In this document: piece after piece, positions 9,089 through 19,874 of the stretch
Layout of the letters: every line of letters begins with the position of its first letter
Numbering within the stretch: the stretch's first letter is position 1
DNA from: Pseudomonas oryzihabitans NBRC 102199
Lineage (GTDB): Bacteria; Pseudomonadota; Gammaproteobacteria; Pseudomonadales; Pseudomonadaceae
Length of the DNA: 64,000 bases
NCBI RefSeq assembly: GCF_000730625.1
Contig: NZ_BBIT01000005.1
Location: 706,339-770,338, forward strand
Reading direction: 5' to 3'
Notes under the pieces: generated by a model
What the model was told of the DNA's origin: nothing
Seen by the model: the letters and a program-made list of their open reading frames with translations, nothing else
Databases searched by the model: none
Program-made: the position numbers and the translations under genes

Positions 9089-9625
9089 TTAACAGGCAGA
9101 TTCTGGCGCAGTGCCAGGCTGGGAGGCGGCGAAGAGATCCCGCGGCTGCGGCAGTGCGCCTTCCAGTTCCAGCAGGAATTGCTTGGTCGGCAGGCCGCCG
9201 CCAAAGCCGGTCAGGGCGCCGGACGCCCCTATCACCCGGTGGCAGGGCAGCACGATGGGCAGCGGATTGCGCCCGTTGGCGGCGCCCACCGCGCGCATCG
9301 CCTGGGGTCGGCCGAGATGGCTGGCGAGTTGACCATAGCTCCAGGTCCGGCCGTGGGGGATCTCCGCCAGGGCCTGCCAGACCGCCAGCTGGAAGGGGGT
9401 GCCGCGCGGTGCCAGGGGCAGCTCGAAGGTCCGGCGCTGCCCGGCGAAGTACTCGCCCAGCTGCTCGCGGGCCAGGTCGAGGATGGGGTGGTCGGCGGCG
9501 CTCCAGCTGGCGTCGCGCTTGGCCAGGTAGCGATTCTCGGGAAACTCCACCACGCGCAGGCCACTGTCGTCGGCGGCCAGGGTGAGCGTACCTATGGGGC
9601 TGTCCAGCAGGCAGTAGGCGATCAT
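9089..9625 (-). CDS. ogt: Methylated-DNA--protein-cysteine methyltransferase
   Basis: Suicide repair protein that removes methyl groups from O6-methylguanine onto its own cysteine. 178 residues, with the invariant active-site motif PCHRVIG (Cys128) and the helix-turn-helix segment TWSYGQLASHLGRP, followed by NGRNPLPIVL. It starts with an ATG that overlaps the stop codon of the Ada-AlkA gene, so the two are translated as a pair, giving a two-enzyme alkylation-damage operon. Confidence 0.95.
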   Translation of the reverse strand: MIAYCLLDSPIGTLTLAADDSGLRVVEFPENRYLAKRDASWSAADHPILDLAREQLGEYFAGQRRTFELPLAPRGTPFQLAVWQALAEIPHGRTWSYGQLASHLGRPQAMRAVGAANGRNPLPIVLPCHRVIGASGALTGFGGGLPTKQFLLELEGALPQPRDLFAASQPGTAPESAC

Positions 9626-11160
9626 CGGGGCGACTCCTTGGCGAGACGGGTGGGAACGGGCTCGGCGGGGGCGTCGGCGGGCGCCTTCCAGGTGGCTTCC
9701 CGCCAGACCTGCATCACCCCGTAGGCACGCCAGGGCCGCCAGGCTTCGGCGCGGGCGTACAGGGCCTTGGCGGTCAGGCGCTCGCCGGGCGGCGCCAGCC
9801 GCTTCTGCAGCACCAGGTCTTCCACCGGGCAGGCATCGGGATGGGCCAGGGCACGCAGGGCGATGTACTGGGCGGTCCAGGGCCCTATGCCCTTGAGCGC
9901 GATCCAGCGCCGGGCGAAATCGTCCAGGGTGCGCCCGGTGTCGAAGTCCACCTCGCCGGCGCGCAAGGCCCGGGCCACGGTGCCGAGGGTGCCGGCGCGG
10001 GCGCGGATCAGGCCGAGGCCGGTGAGGTCTTCCAGGGCGGCATCGGCCAGGGCATCCACCGTGGGAAAGAAGTGATGCAGACCGGCTGGCGGTCGACTGG
10101 CCTCGTGACCAGGCTCGCCCCAGGGGCGGCCAAAGCGCTGCACCACCCGGGCGGTCATGGTGGTGGCCGCCACCACGCTGACCTGCTGGCCGATGACGGC
10201 GCGCACGGCGATCTCGAAGCCGTCCCAGCCACTGGGCAGGCGCAGGCCCGGCCGGCGCGCCACCAGTTCGGCCAGGGTCGGATCGACCGCCAGACCCTGG
10301 GCGATGGCTTCGGGATCGGCGTCCAGATCGAACATGCGGCGGATACGCGCCACCGCCGCTTGCAGCTCCCCAGGTGCAGCGCCGTGCAATTCCAGGCGCA
10401 GCGCCGGCGTGTCGGCGTCCCAGGCCGAGACGCGCAGCCAGCCGGGCTGTTCGGGGGTGCCGATCACCCGGGCGTAGCTGTGGTCATCTAGGACCTCGAC
10501 GCCGGGCAGGGCGTGGCCGCGGAGAAAATCCAGCTGGGCGGCGAAGTCGTAGGGCGGACGATAGGCCAGGCGCAAGACCAGCACCGGCGAAGCCGCGGCC
10601 TGACCTTTGCGCACCTGACTGGGGGCCAGGCCGTAGGCGTCGCGAAAGGCGGTGTTGAAGCGCCTGAGACTGCCGAAGCCGGCGGCCAGGGCCACCTCGG
10701 TGATGGGCAGCCGGGTCTCGCTGAGCAATTGCTTGGCGAACAGCAGTCGGCGGGTGGTGAGCACCGCCAGGGGCGCGGCGCCGAGGCGCTCGACGAACAG
10801 CCGGCGCAACTGGCGTTCGCTGAGGTCGAGGCGGGCGGCGAGGGCGGGCAGGCCGCCGTCGTCCAGGCCTTCGTCCATCAGTCGCAGGGCGCGGGCCAGG
10901 GTGGCGTCGCCGCGTTGCCAGTGGCCGCCGGCGGGGGAGAGCTCCGGGCGGCATCTTAGGCAGGGACGATAGCCCGCGGCCTCGGCGGCTGCGGCGCTGG
11001 GGTAGTAGCTGACGTTTTCCGGGCGTGGCGGTTGCGCCGGGCACACCGGCCGGCAGTAGATGCCGGTGGTGAGCACCGCGGTGTAGAACAGGCCGTCGAA
11101 ACGCGGATCCCGCGCCAGGCGGGCGCGTTCGAAGGCGGGAATATCGGGGAAGGCGTTCAT
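9622..11160 (-). CDS. alkA: Ada-type sensor and AraC domains fused to 3-methyladenine DNA glycosylase (AlkA)
   Basis: A 512-residue fusion. Residues 1-75 are the Ada metal-binding domain, with the zinc cysteines Cys36, Cys40, Cys67 and Cys70; Cys36 in GIYCRPVC corresponds to the Ada cysteine that takes methyl from phosphotriesters. Residues about 85-185 are an AraC-type DNA-binding domain (FGSLRRFNTAFRDAYGLAP). The rest is AlkA: the N-terminal AlkA fold, then the helix-hairpin-helix IALKGIGPWTAQYIALRAL and the catalytic aspartate in CPVEDLVLQKRL. The protein thus combines methylation sensing, transcription activation and base excision, and overlaps ogt by four bases. In E. coli the Ada domains are fused to Ogt instead of AlkA; this arrangement is known from several actinobacteria and proteobacteria. 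Confidence 0.93.
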   Translation of the reverse strand: MNAFPDIPAFERARLARDPRFDGLFYTAVLTTGIYCRPVCPAQPPRPENVSYYPSAAAAEAAGYRPCLRCRPELSPAGGHWQRGDATLARALRLMDEGLDDGGLPALAARLDLSERQLRRLFVERLGAAPLAVLTTRRLLFAKQLLSETRLPITEVALAAGFGSLRRFNTAFRDAYGLAPSQVRKGQAAASPVLVLRLAYRPPYDFAAQLDFLRGHALPGVEVLDDHSYARVIGTPEQPGWLRVSAWDADTPALRLELHGAAPGELQAAVARIRRMFDLDADPEAIAQGLAVDPTLAELVARRPGLRLPSGWDGFEIAVRAVIGQQVSVVAATTMTARVVQRFGRPWGEPGHEASRPPAGLHHFFPTVDALADAALEDLTGLGLIRARAGTLGTVARALRAGEVDFDTGRTLDDFARRWIALKGIGPWTAQYIALRALAHPDACPVEDLVLQKRLAPPGERLTAKALYARAEAWRPWRAYGVMQVWREATWKAPADAPAEPVPTRLAKESPR

Positions 11161-11227
11161 GGCGGCAGGTTAGCACCGCCGGGGAGAGGTGACTGGCCGT
11201 TTTCGGACGGGACCGCTGAGGTAGAGA

Positions 11228-11299
11228 GCTATCGCGGCCATGGGCCGCTCCTACAAAAGTAGCACTGCCCTGTAGGAGCGGCCCATGGCCGCGATAAGC
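11228..11299. repeat. Inverted pair of REP-like GTAGGAGCGGCC units
   Basis: Two near-perfect inverted copies of a ~27-base unit (TGTAGGAGCGGCCCATGGCC plus GCGATAGC) separated by a 15-base spacer, forming a long stem. The same pair recurs at 49207-49272 and a variant single unit at 57839-57881. This is a dispersed extragenic palindrome of the type common in Pseudomonas. Confidence 0.85.
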
Positions 11300-11309
11300 C
11301 GTATTACTT

Positions 11310-11656
11310 AGCATCGTAGCGTGGAAAACGGCGCAGCCTTTTCTGCTGGGGACTTCGCGGCGAGGGGCGCCCTCACCCCAACCCTCTCCCAGGGGGAGAG
11401 GGGGCTTGCCGGAGCAGGCCGGTTCAGCATCGTAGCGTGGAAAACGGCGCAGTCTTTTCCACTAGAGCTTCGTCGCGAGGGGCACCCTCACCCCAACCCT
11501 CTCCCAGGGGGAGAGGGGGCTTGCCGGAGCAGGCCGGTTCAGCGTCGTGGCGTGGAAAACGGCGCAGCCTTTTCTGCTGGGGACTTCGCGGCGAGGTGGG
11601 CCCTCACCCCAACCCTCTCCCACGGGGAGAGGGGGCTGATCGGAGCAGGAGGTTGG
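11310..11656. repeat. Three tandem ~115-bp intergenic repeats
   Basis: Three head-to-tail copies start at 11310, 11426 and 11541. Each begins AGCATCGTAGCGTGGAAAAC (GCGTCGTGG in the third), continues with a CTTCG-containing stretch, and then holds the palindromic block CCAACCCTCTCC...GGGGAGAGGGGG. Copies 1 and 2 are the closest; copy 3 diverges at its end. With the REP pair just upstream, these repeats fill the 497-base gap between the alkA start and the nrdF end; no gene is seen there. A shorter relative of the GTGGAAAAC unit lies at 49378-49470. Confidence 0.85.
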
Positions 11657-11657
11657 C

Positions 11658-14771
<3,114 letters not shown>

Positions 14772-14790
<19 letters not shown>

Positions 14791-15176
14791 AAGTCGTTCA
14801 CTCCCGTGCGCACCCGGTCGACGTCTTCCGTCGTGCCGAGCAATTCGAATTGGTAGAGCAGGGGTACCGCGCATTTCTGGGCGACGATGCGTCCGCCCAG
14901 GCAGTAGCCCTCGCCGAAGTTGGTGTTGCCGGCGGCGATGACGCCGCGGATCAGAGCGCGATTGTGCGGATCGTTGAGAAAGTGGATCACCGGCTTGGGC
15001 ACCGCGCCCTTGCTGCCGCCGCCGCCATAGGTCGGCAAGACCAGGATGTAGGGCTCGCGAGCCTTGAGCGGTTCGGCGGCGGGATCCTGGGGGATGCGCC
15101 GCGCCGGCAGTCCGAGTTTCTCGACGAATCTGTGGGTGTTCTCCGAGGTGCTGGAGAAATACAGCAGCTCGCCCAT
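14772..15176 (-). CDS. nrdI: Flavodoxin-like protein NrdI
   Basis: NrdI is a small flavodoxin that supplies the oxidant for building the manganese-tyrosyl radical in NrdF. 134 residues starting [17 protein letters not shown], with the FMN phosphate loop SSTSENT, the glycine run [15 protein letters not shown] and the [10 protein letters not shown] loop typical of NrdI. The start at 15176 is preferred over a longer frame because the family begins at this strand. Found between nrdH (10 bases upstream) and nrdE (19-base overlap). Its presence is diagnostic of a class Ib system. Confidence 0.94.
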
Positions 15177-15186
15177 GGTCCTGGCC

Positions 15187-15411
15187 TCAGGCCACCAGCT
15201 GGCCGAGCTTGTCCGGGCGGAAGCCGGCCCAGTGGTCGTCACCGGCCACCACCACCGGTACCTGGCGATAGCCCAGGGATTCCACGGTCTGGCGCGCCTT
15301 GGCGTCCTGCTCGATGTCCACCACCTGGTAGGCGATGCCCTGGCGATCCAGGGCGCGATAGGTGGCGTTGCACTGCACGCAGGCGGGCTTGCTGTAGATG
15401 GTGATGGTCAT
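15187..15411 (-). CDS. nrdH: Glutaredoxin-like protein NrdH
   Basis: Specific electron donor to NrdE, reduced by thioredoxin reductase. 74 residues, with the active-site pair CVQC in [19 protein letters not shown] and the family motif RQVPVVV followed by [12 protein letters not shown]. The ATG at 15411 has AGGAG nearby. First gene of the nrdHIEF operon. Confidence 0.95.
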   Translation of the reverse strand: MTITIYSKPACVQCNATYRALDRQGIAYQVVDIEQDAKARQTVESLGYRQVPVVVAGDDHWAGFRPDKLGQLVA

Positions 15412-15533
15412 GGCTGACTCCTGTCCGTAGTGGGGCGAACTCAAAGGAAAAAGCCTGTCGCCAGCCGGGCTCTGCCGGGGCGGCGCGGGTCCTTTCCTTT
15501 GAGTTCGACTTGGGTCTCAAGTTCGGTCCAGAT

Positions 15534-15577
15534 ACTACATATGGTGTTTTTGAATTTCTACACCACAACAAGTGGGG
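15534..15577 (-). promoter_or_regulatory. Possible NrdR-box pair upstream of nrdHIEF
   Basis: ACTACATATGGTGT at 15534-15547 is an imperfect dyad close to the NrdR box pattern (ACACWATATWTTGTGT-like). A weaker CACCACAACAAGTGG element follows with its centre about 29 bases away, near the roughly 31-base spacing usual for paired NrdR boxes. They lie about 120-165 bases upstream of nrdH in the most AT-rich part of the gap. The second box is poor, so the call is tentative. The rest of the 464-base gap to epd shows no gene. Confidence 0.35.
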
Positions 15578-15875
15578 ATTTTGATCTGGGTCATGGCTCT
15601 GCTCTATCACGCCTGGATGACGATTTCAGTCAGGCCATGGCCGCTGAACCAGGTAGTCCCTCCGCCCCTGGGGCTACCTGCGGACTTCCCCCTGCAGACC
15701 GCAAGACGCTGTGGCTGCGGCAGGGGCGTCTGGCCAGAGGGTGGATTTCTTTCCTGTCTGCCAAGGAGAGCGCCTTTTTGTAGTGCGAAAGTCGCCCTGA
15801 CTACGCTCGCGACTCCCATTCGTCGTCGAACCGCCGCATAATCGGCCTTTCGCTTGCGCCCGAGTCCGTTCACGC

Positions 15876-16919
15876 ATGAGTTCCGCTCGCTATCGCCTCG
15901 CTCTCAACGGCTACGGTCGCATCGGTCGTTGCGTGTTGCGTGCCCTGCACGAGCGCGGTGCGGCGAGCGAGCTCGCCATCGTCGCCCTCAACGATCTGGC
16001 CGACCGGCCCAGTCTCGAATACCTGACCCGCTTCGACTCCACCCATGGCCGCTTTCCCGGGCGGGTGGCGCTGGACGGCGAACGCCTGCGCATCGGCGAC
16101 CAGGCCCTGGAGATCCGCCGCGAGGCGGAGCCCGAGCGGGTGGACTGGCGCGCACTGGACGTCGATCTGGTGCTGGAATGCTCCGGCGCCTTCAGTACCC
16201 GTGCCGAGGCCGGACGCTTTCTCGCCGCCGGCGCGCCGCGGGTGCTGTTCTCCCAGCCCATGGTCAGCGAGACCGACGTCGACGCCACCGTGGTCTATGG
16301 CGTCAACCAGCAGGCCCTGCGCGGTGACGAGACGCTGGTCTCGAATGCGTCCTGCACCACCAATTGCAGCGTCCCGGTGCTGAAACTTTTGCACGAGACC
16401 CTGGGTCTGGAGTACGTCTCCATCACCACGATCCACTCGGCCATGAACGACCAGCCCGTGATCGACGCCTACCATGCCGAAGATCTGCGGCGGACGCGGT
16501 CGGCGTTCCAGTCGATCATCCCGGTGGCGACCGGCCTGGCGCGCGGCATCGAACGCCTGCTGCCCGAGCTCGGCGGGCGCATCCAGGCCCGCGCCGTGCG
16601 CGTACCCACGGTCAACGTCTCCTGCCTGGACATCACCTGCATCGTCGGCCGCGACACCACCGCGCCGGCGCTCAACACCCTGTTGCGTGACGCCGCCCAG
16701 AGCGGTCCCCTGGCCGGGCTGATCGACTACACCGAGTTGCCCCACGCCTCCTGCGATTTCAACCACGATCCCCATTCCGCCATCGTCGATGGCAGCCAGA
16801 CCCGCGTTTCCGGCCCCCGGCTGGTCAATCTGCTGGTGTGGTTCGACAACGAATGGGGCTTCGCCAACCGCATGCTCGACGTCGCCGGCCATTGGCTGCG
16901 CATCGCCAAGCCCACCTGA
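15876..16919 (+). CDS. epd: D-erythrose-4-phosphate dehydrogenase
   Basis: NAD-dependent oxidation of erythrose 4-phosphate to 4-phosphoerythronate, the entry step of DXP-dependent pyridoxal phosphate synthesis. 347 residues of the GAPDH fold: NAD-binding NGYGRIGRCVLRAL at the N-terminus and the active-site SNASCTTNCSVPVLKLL. It is called Epd rather than GAPDH because of the gene order tktA-epd-pgk-fda and the divergent catalytic-domain sequence (TTIHSAMNDQPVIDAYH). ATG at 15876; pgk follows after 27 bases. A GAPDH activity cannot be excluded from sequence alone. Confidence 0.9.
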   Translation: MSSARYRLALNGYGRIGRCVLRALHERGAASELAIVALNDLADRPSLEYLTRFDSTHGRFPGRVALDGERLRIGDQALEIRREAEPERVDWRALDVDLVLECSGAFSTRAEAGRFLAAGAPRVLFSQPMVSETDVDATVVYGVNQQALRGDETLVSNASCTTNCSVPVLKLLHETLGLEYVSITTIHSAMNDQPVIDAYHAEDLRRTRSAFQSIIPVATGLARGIERLLPELGGRIQARAVRVPTVNVSCLDITCIVGRDTTAPALNTLLRDAAQSGPLAGLIDYTELPHASCDFNHDPHSAIVDGSQTRVSGPRLVNLLVWFDNEWGFANRMLDVAGHWLRIAKPT

Positions 16920-16946
16920 AACAAGCACAACTAAGGGATTGCCTGT

Positions 16947-18110
16947 ATGTCCGTGTTGAAAATGAGCGACCTCGATCTGAAGGGTAAGCGCGTCCTGATT
17001 CGCGAAGACCTCAACGTTCCGGTGAAGGAAGGCCAGATCAAGAGCGATGCCCGCCTGGTCGCCGCCCTGCCGACCCTCAAGCTGGCCCTGGAAAAGGGTG
17101 CTGCGGTGATCGTCTGCTCGCACCTGGGTCGTCCCACCGAGGGCGAGTTCAGCGAGGAAAACAGCCTGGCCCCGGTCGCGGCCTACCTGAGCAAGGCCCT
17201 GGGCCGCGAGGTGCCCCTGGTGAAGGACTACCTGGACGGCGTCCAGGTCGAGCCGGGTCAGCTGGTGCTGCTGGAGAACGTGCGCTTCAACGCGGGCGAG
17301 AAAAAGAACGCCGATGAGCTGGCGAAGAAATACGCCGCCCTGTGCGACATCTTCGTCATGGACGCCTTCGGCACCGCCCACCGCGCCGAGGGTTCGACCC
17401 ATGGCGTGGCCAAGTTCGCCAAGGTCGCGGCGGCCGGTCCGCTGCTGGCCGCCGAGCTGGATGCCCTGGGCAAGGCGCTGGGCAATCCCGCCCGCCCGAT
17501 GGCCGCCATCGTCGCCGGCTCCAAGGTCTCCACCAAGCTGGACGTGCTCAACTCCCTGGCGCAGATCTGCGACCAGCTGATCGTCGGCGGCGGCATCGCC
17601 AACACCTTCCTCGCCGCGGCCGGCTACAAGGTTGGCAAGTCGCTGTACGAAGCCGATCTGGTGGACACCGCCAAGGCCATCGCCGCCAAGGTCAGCGTGC
17701 CGCTGCCGGTGGACGTGGTGGTCGCCAAGGAATTCGCCGAGACCGCCCAGGCCACTACCAAGTCGATCAACGACGTGGCCGACGACGACATGATCCTCGA
17801 CATCGGCCCGGTCAGCGCCCAGCAATTCGCCGACCTGCTCAAGTCGGCCAAGACCATCCTCTGGAACGGTCCGGTGGGCGTCTTCGAATTCGACCAGTTC
17901 GGCGAAGGCACCCGCACCCTGGCCCAGGCCATCGCCGACAGCGACGCCTTCTCCATCGCCGGGGGTGGCGACACCCTGGCCGCCATCGACAAGTACGGCA
18001 TCGGCGAGAAGGTTTCCTATATCTCCACCGGTGGCGGCGCCTTCCTCGAATTCGTCGAGGGCAAGGTCCTGCCGGCCGTCGAAGTCCTCCAGCAACGCGC
18101 CCAGGAGTAA
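16947..18110 (+). CDS. pgk: Phosphoglycerate kinase
   Basis: Reversible phosphate transfer between 1,3-bisphosphoglycerate and ADP in glycolysis. 387 residues, the normal length. Seen motifs: the substrate-binding [13 protein letters not shown] and SHLGRPTEG, the hinge region [18 protein letters not shown], and the nucleotide-binding [14 protein letters not shown] near the C-terminus with [13 protein letters not shown]. It lies 27 bases after epd and 5 bases before a small lipoprotein gene, so the four genes from epd are probably co-transcribed. Confidence 0.97.
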   Translation: MSVLKMSDLDLKGKRVLIREDLNVPVKEGQIKSDARLVAALPTLKLALEKGAAVIVCSHLGRPTEGEFSEENSLAPVAAYLSKALGREVPLVKDYLDGVQVEPGQLVLLENVRFNAGEKKNADELAKKYAALCDIFVMDAFGTAHRAEGSTHGVAKFAKVAAAGPLLAAELDALGKALGNPARPMAAIVAGSKVSTKLDVLNSLAQICDQLIVGGGIANTFLAAAGYKVGKSLYEADLVDTAKAIAAKVSVPLPVDVVVAKEFAETAQATTKSINDVADDDMILDIGPVSAQQFADLLKSAKTILWNGPVGVFEFDQFGEGTRTLAQAIADSDAFSIAGGGDTLAAIDKYGIGEKVSYISTGGGAFLEFVEGKVLPAVEVLQQRAQE

Positions 18111-18115
18111 TCGCC

Positions 18116-18307
18116 ATGCGTACGCCGCTGCTCGTCTGTTCCGCTGTCCTGATGCTGGCCGGTTGCGCCGGTGGCAATGCCGACAAGGCCTGCGCGGTGT
18201 TCGCGCCGCCACCGGCGGCAGCCGCCACGCCCACGGCGCAGAATGGCGAGCGGGTCGATACGCTCAATGGCAACGCCAGCCGTCCTGCCAGCGGTTGCGC
18301 CCAGTGA
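18116..18307 (+). CDS. Small predicted lipoprotein of unknown function
   Basis: A 63-residue protein starting five bases after pgk. A signal peptide ends in the lipobox MLAGC with the lipidated cysteine at residue 17; the short mature part has a Pro/Ala-rich stretch (APPPAAAATPTAQNG) and two further cysteines, one of them just before the end. No known domain is recognised. The size and spacing fit a translated member of the epd-pgk-fda operon, and the next gene's GTG start overlaps its stop region (GTGA). I infer an envelope location from the lipobox only. Confidence 0.65.
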   Translation: MRTPLLVCSAVLMLAGCAGGNADKACAVFAPPPAAAATPTAQNGERVDTLNGNASRPASGCAQ

Positions 18308-18633
18308 AGGGGCGCACGCTCGCCCTCGGTCTGCTGGGTCTCGCCGTGCTGACCGGCTGTGCCGGTCGCGGCGCGCAGCAGACGGGCGGCTGGACCCACT
18401 GGGTCTGTGATTCCAAGGCGGCCTTCGACTGGCGCTATGTGGATCGCAGCCAGTCCATCGTCGACCTCAAGCTGGAAGGCGATGGCCTGATCCGTCATCT
18501 CAACCGCGAACCGGCCACCGATGGCCAGTCCTATACCGACGGGCTGGTGGCTTTGCATATCCGCGGCGACCAGGGACTCGTCTACTGGATCGCCAACAAC
18601 GACCTCATCGGCCGCGGCTGCCGGACGCCTTGA
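18304..18633 (+). CDS. Predicted lipoprotein, MliC-like fold possible
   Basis: A 109-residue lipoprotein with GTG start in the GTGA overlap, a signal peptide ending LTGC (Cys19), and a mature domain bounded by two cysteines (WVCDSK near the start and GRGCRTP at the end). The region QSYTDGLVALHIRGDQGLVY resembles the lysozyme-inhibitor signature of MliC/PliC proteins (a Ser/Tyr patch followed by a Gly-Asp turn), so inhibition of c-type lysozyme in the periplasm is possible. The match is by eye and partial. Position between pgk and fda is shared, as I recall, with other pseudomonads. Confidence 0.65.
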   Translation: MKGRTLALGLLGLAVLTGCAGRGAQQTGGWTHWVCDSKAAFDWRYVDRSQSIVDLKLEGDGLIRHLNREPATDGQSYTDGLVALHIRGDQGLVYWIANNDLIGRGCRTP

Positions 18634-18751
18634 AGCGGCGAATGTCAGCTGAACCGATTAATCCAGGGCGGCCAGGGGTCGGCCGCTTGAACCCTGCCAG
18701 CCGCTCATGCAGGCTGGCGCCACCACCGCCTTTGTAGGGAGATAATCACCA

Positions 18752-19816
18752 ATGGCACTCGTCAGCATGCGTCAGCTGCTGGATCACGCCGCCGAATTCG
18801 GCTATGGCGTCCCGGCCTTCAACGTCAACAACCTCGAGCAGATGCGCGCCATCATGGAAGCCGCCGACAAGACCGATTCGCCGGTCATCGTTCAGGCCTC
18901 CGCCGGTGCCCGCAAGTACGCCGGCGCTCCCTTCCTGCGTCACCTGATCCTGGCTGCGGTGGAAGAATTCCCGCACATCCCGGTGGTCATGCACCAGGAC
19001 CACGGCACCAGCCCCGACGTCTGCCAGCGCTCCATCCAGCTGGGCTTCTCCTCGGTGATGATGGACGGCTCGCTGATGGCCGACGGCAAGACGCCGTCCG
19101 ACTACGACTACAACGTGCGCGTCACCCAGCAGACCGTGGCCTTCGCCCATGCCTGCGGCGTGTCCGTGGAAGGCGAGCTGGGCTGCCTGGGCAGCCTGGA
19201 AACCGGCATGGCCGGTGAAGAAGACGGCGTGGGCGCCGAAGGCACCCTGGATCACAGCCAGCTGCTGACCGATCCGGAAGAAGCCGCCCAGTTCGTCAAG
19301 GCCACCAAGGTCGACGCCCTGGCCATCGCCATTGGCACCAGCCACGGCGCCTACAAGTTCACCAAGCCGCCGACCGGGGACACCCTGTCGATCCAGCGCA
19401 TCAAGGAAATCCATGCGCGCATCCCGGACACTCATCTGGTCATGCACGGCTCCAGCTCGGTGCCCCAGGAGTGGCTGAAGATCATCAACGAGTACGGTGG
19501 CGACATCAAGGAAACCTACGGCGTGCCGGTCGAAGAGATCGTCGAAGGCATCAAGTACGGGGTCCGCAAGGTCAACATCGACACCGACCTGCGTCTGGCC
19601 TCCACCGGTGCCATCCGCGAGTTCATGGCCAAGAACCGTAGCGAGTTCGACCCGCGCAAGTACCTGGCCAAGACCGTCACCGCCATGCGCGACGTCTGCA
19701 TCGCCCGTTACGAAGCCTTCGGCACCGCTGGCCAGGCCTCCAAGATCAAGCCGATCTCCCTGGACGCCATGTTCGAGCGCTATGCCCGCGGCGAGCTGGA
19801 TCCCAAGGTCAACTGA
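18752..19816 (+). CDS. fda: Fructose-bisphosphate aldolase, class II
   Basis: Zinc-dependent cleavage and synthesis of fructose 1,6-bisphosphate. 354 residues of the class II Calvin-type subgroup found in pseudomonads: zinc site in [15 protein letters not shown], the EGELGCLG loop, the substrate-phosphate GTSHGAYKF segment, and [10 protein letters not shown] carrying another ligand histidine. AGGGAG precedes the ATG at 18752. A terminator follows 14 bases after the stop, closing the epd-pgk-lipoprotein-fda unit. Confidence 0.96.
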   Translation: MALVSMRQLLDHAAEFGYGVPAFNVNNLEQMRAIMEAADKTDSPVIVQASAGARKYAGAPFLRHLILAAVEEFPHIPVVMHQDHGTSPDVCQRSIQLGFSSVMMDGSLMADGKTPSDYDYNVRVTQQTVAFAHACGVSVEGELGCLGSLETGMAGEEDGVGAEGTLDHSQLLTDPEEAAQFVKATKVDALAIAIGTSHGAYKFTKPPTGDTLSIQRIKEIHARIPDTHLVMHGSSSVPQEWLKIINEYGGDIKETYGVPVEEIVEGIKYGVRKVNIDTDLRLASTGAIREFMAKNRSEFDPRKYLAKTVTAMRDVCIARYEAFGTAGQASKIKPISLDAMFERYARGELDPKVN

Positions 19817-19830
19817 TCCCGCGCTGCAGG

Positions 19831-19857
19831 AAAAGGCCCCGTATGGGGCCTTTTTTT
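19831..19857 (+). terminator. Rho-independent terminator after fda
   Basis: AAAAGGCCCC-GTAT-GGGGCCTTTTTTT: a 6-bp GC stem extended by A:T pairs with a T-tract. It ends the carbon-metabolism transcript and may also serve the convergent downstream gene. Confidence 0.92.
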
Positions 19858-19874
19858 ATGACCCGCAGTCAGGC

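Noticed and set aside
11228..11656. Considered a CRISPR array because of the repeated units
   Set aside because: Repeats are 115 bp tandem copies without short spacers, and no cas gene is nearby.
15430..15873. Small frames in the nrdH-epd gap
   Set aside because: Overlap each other on both strands, lack ribosome binding sites and conserved sequence.
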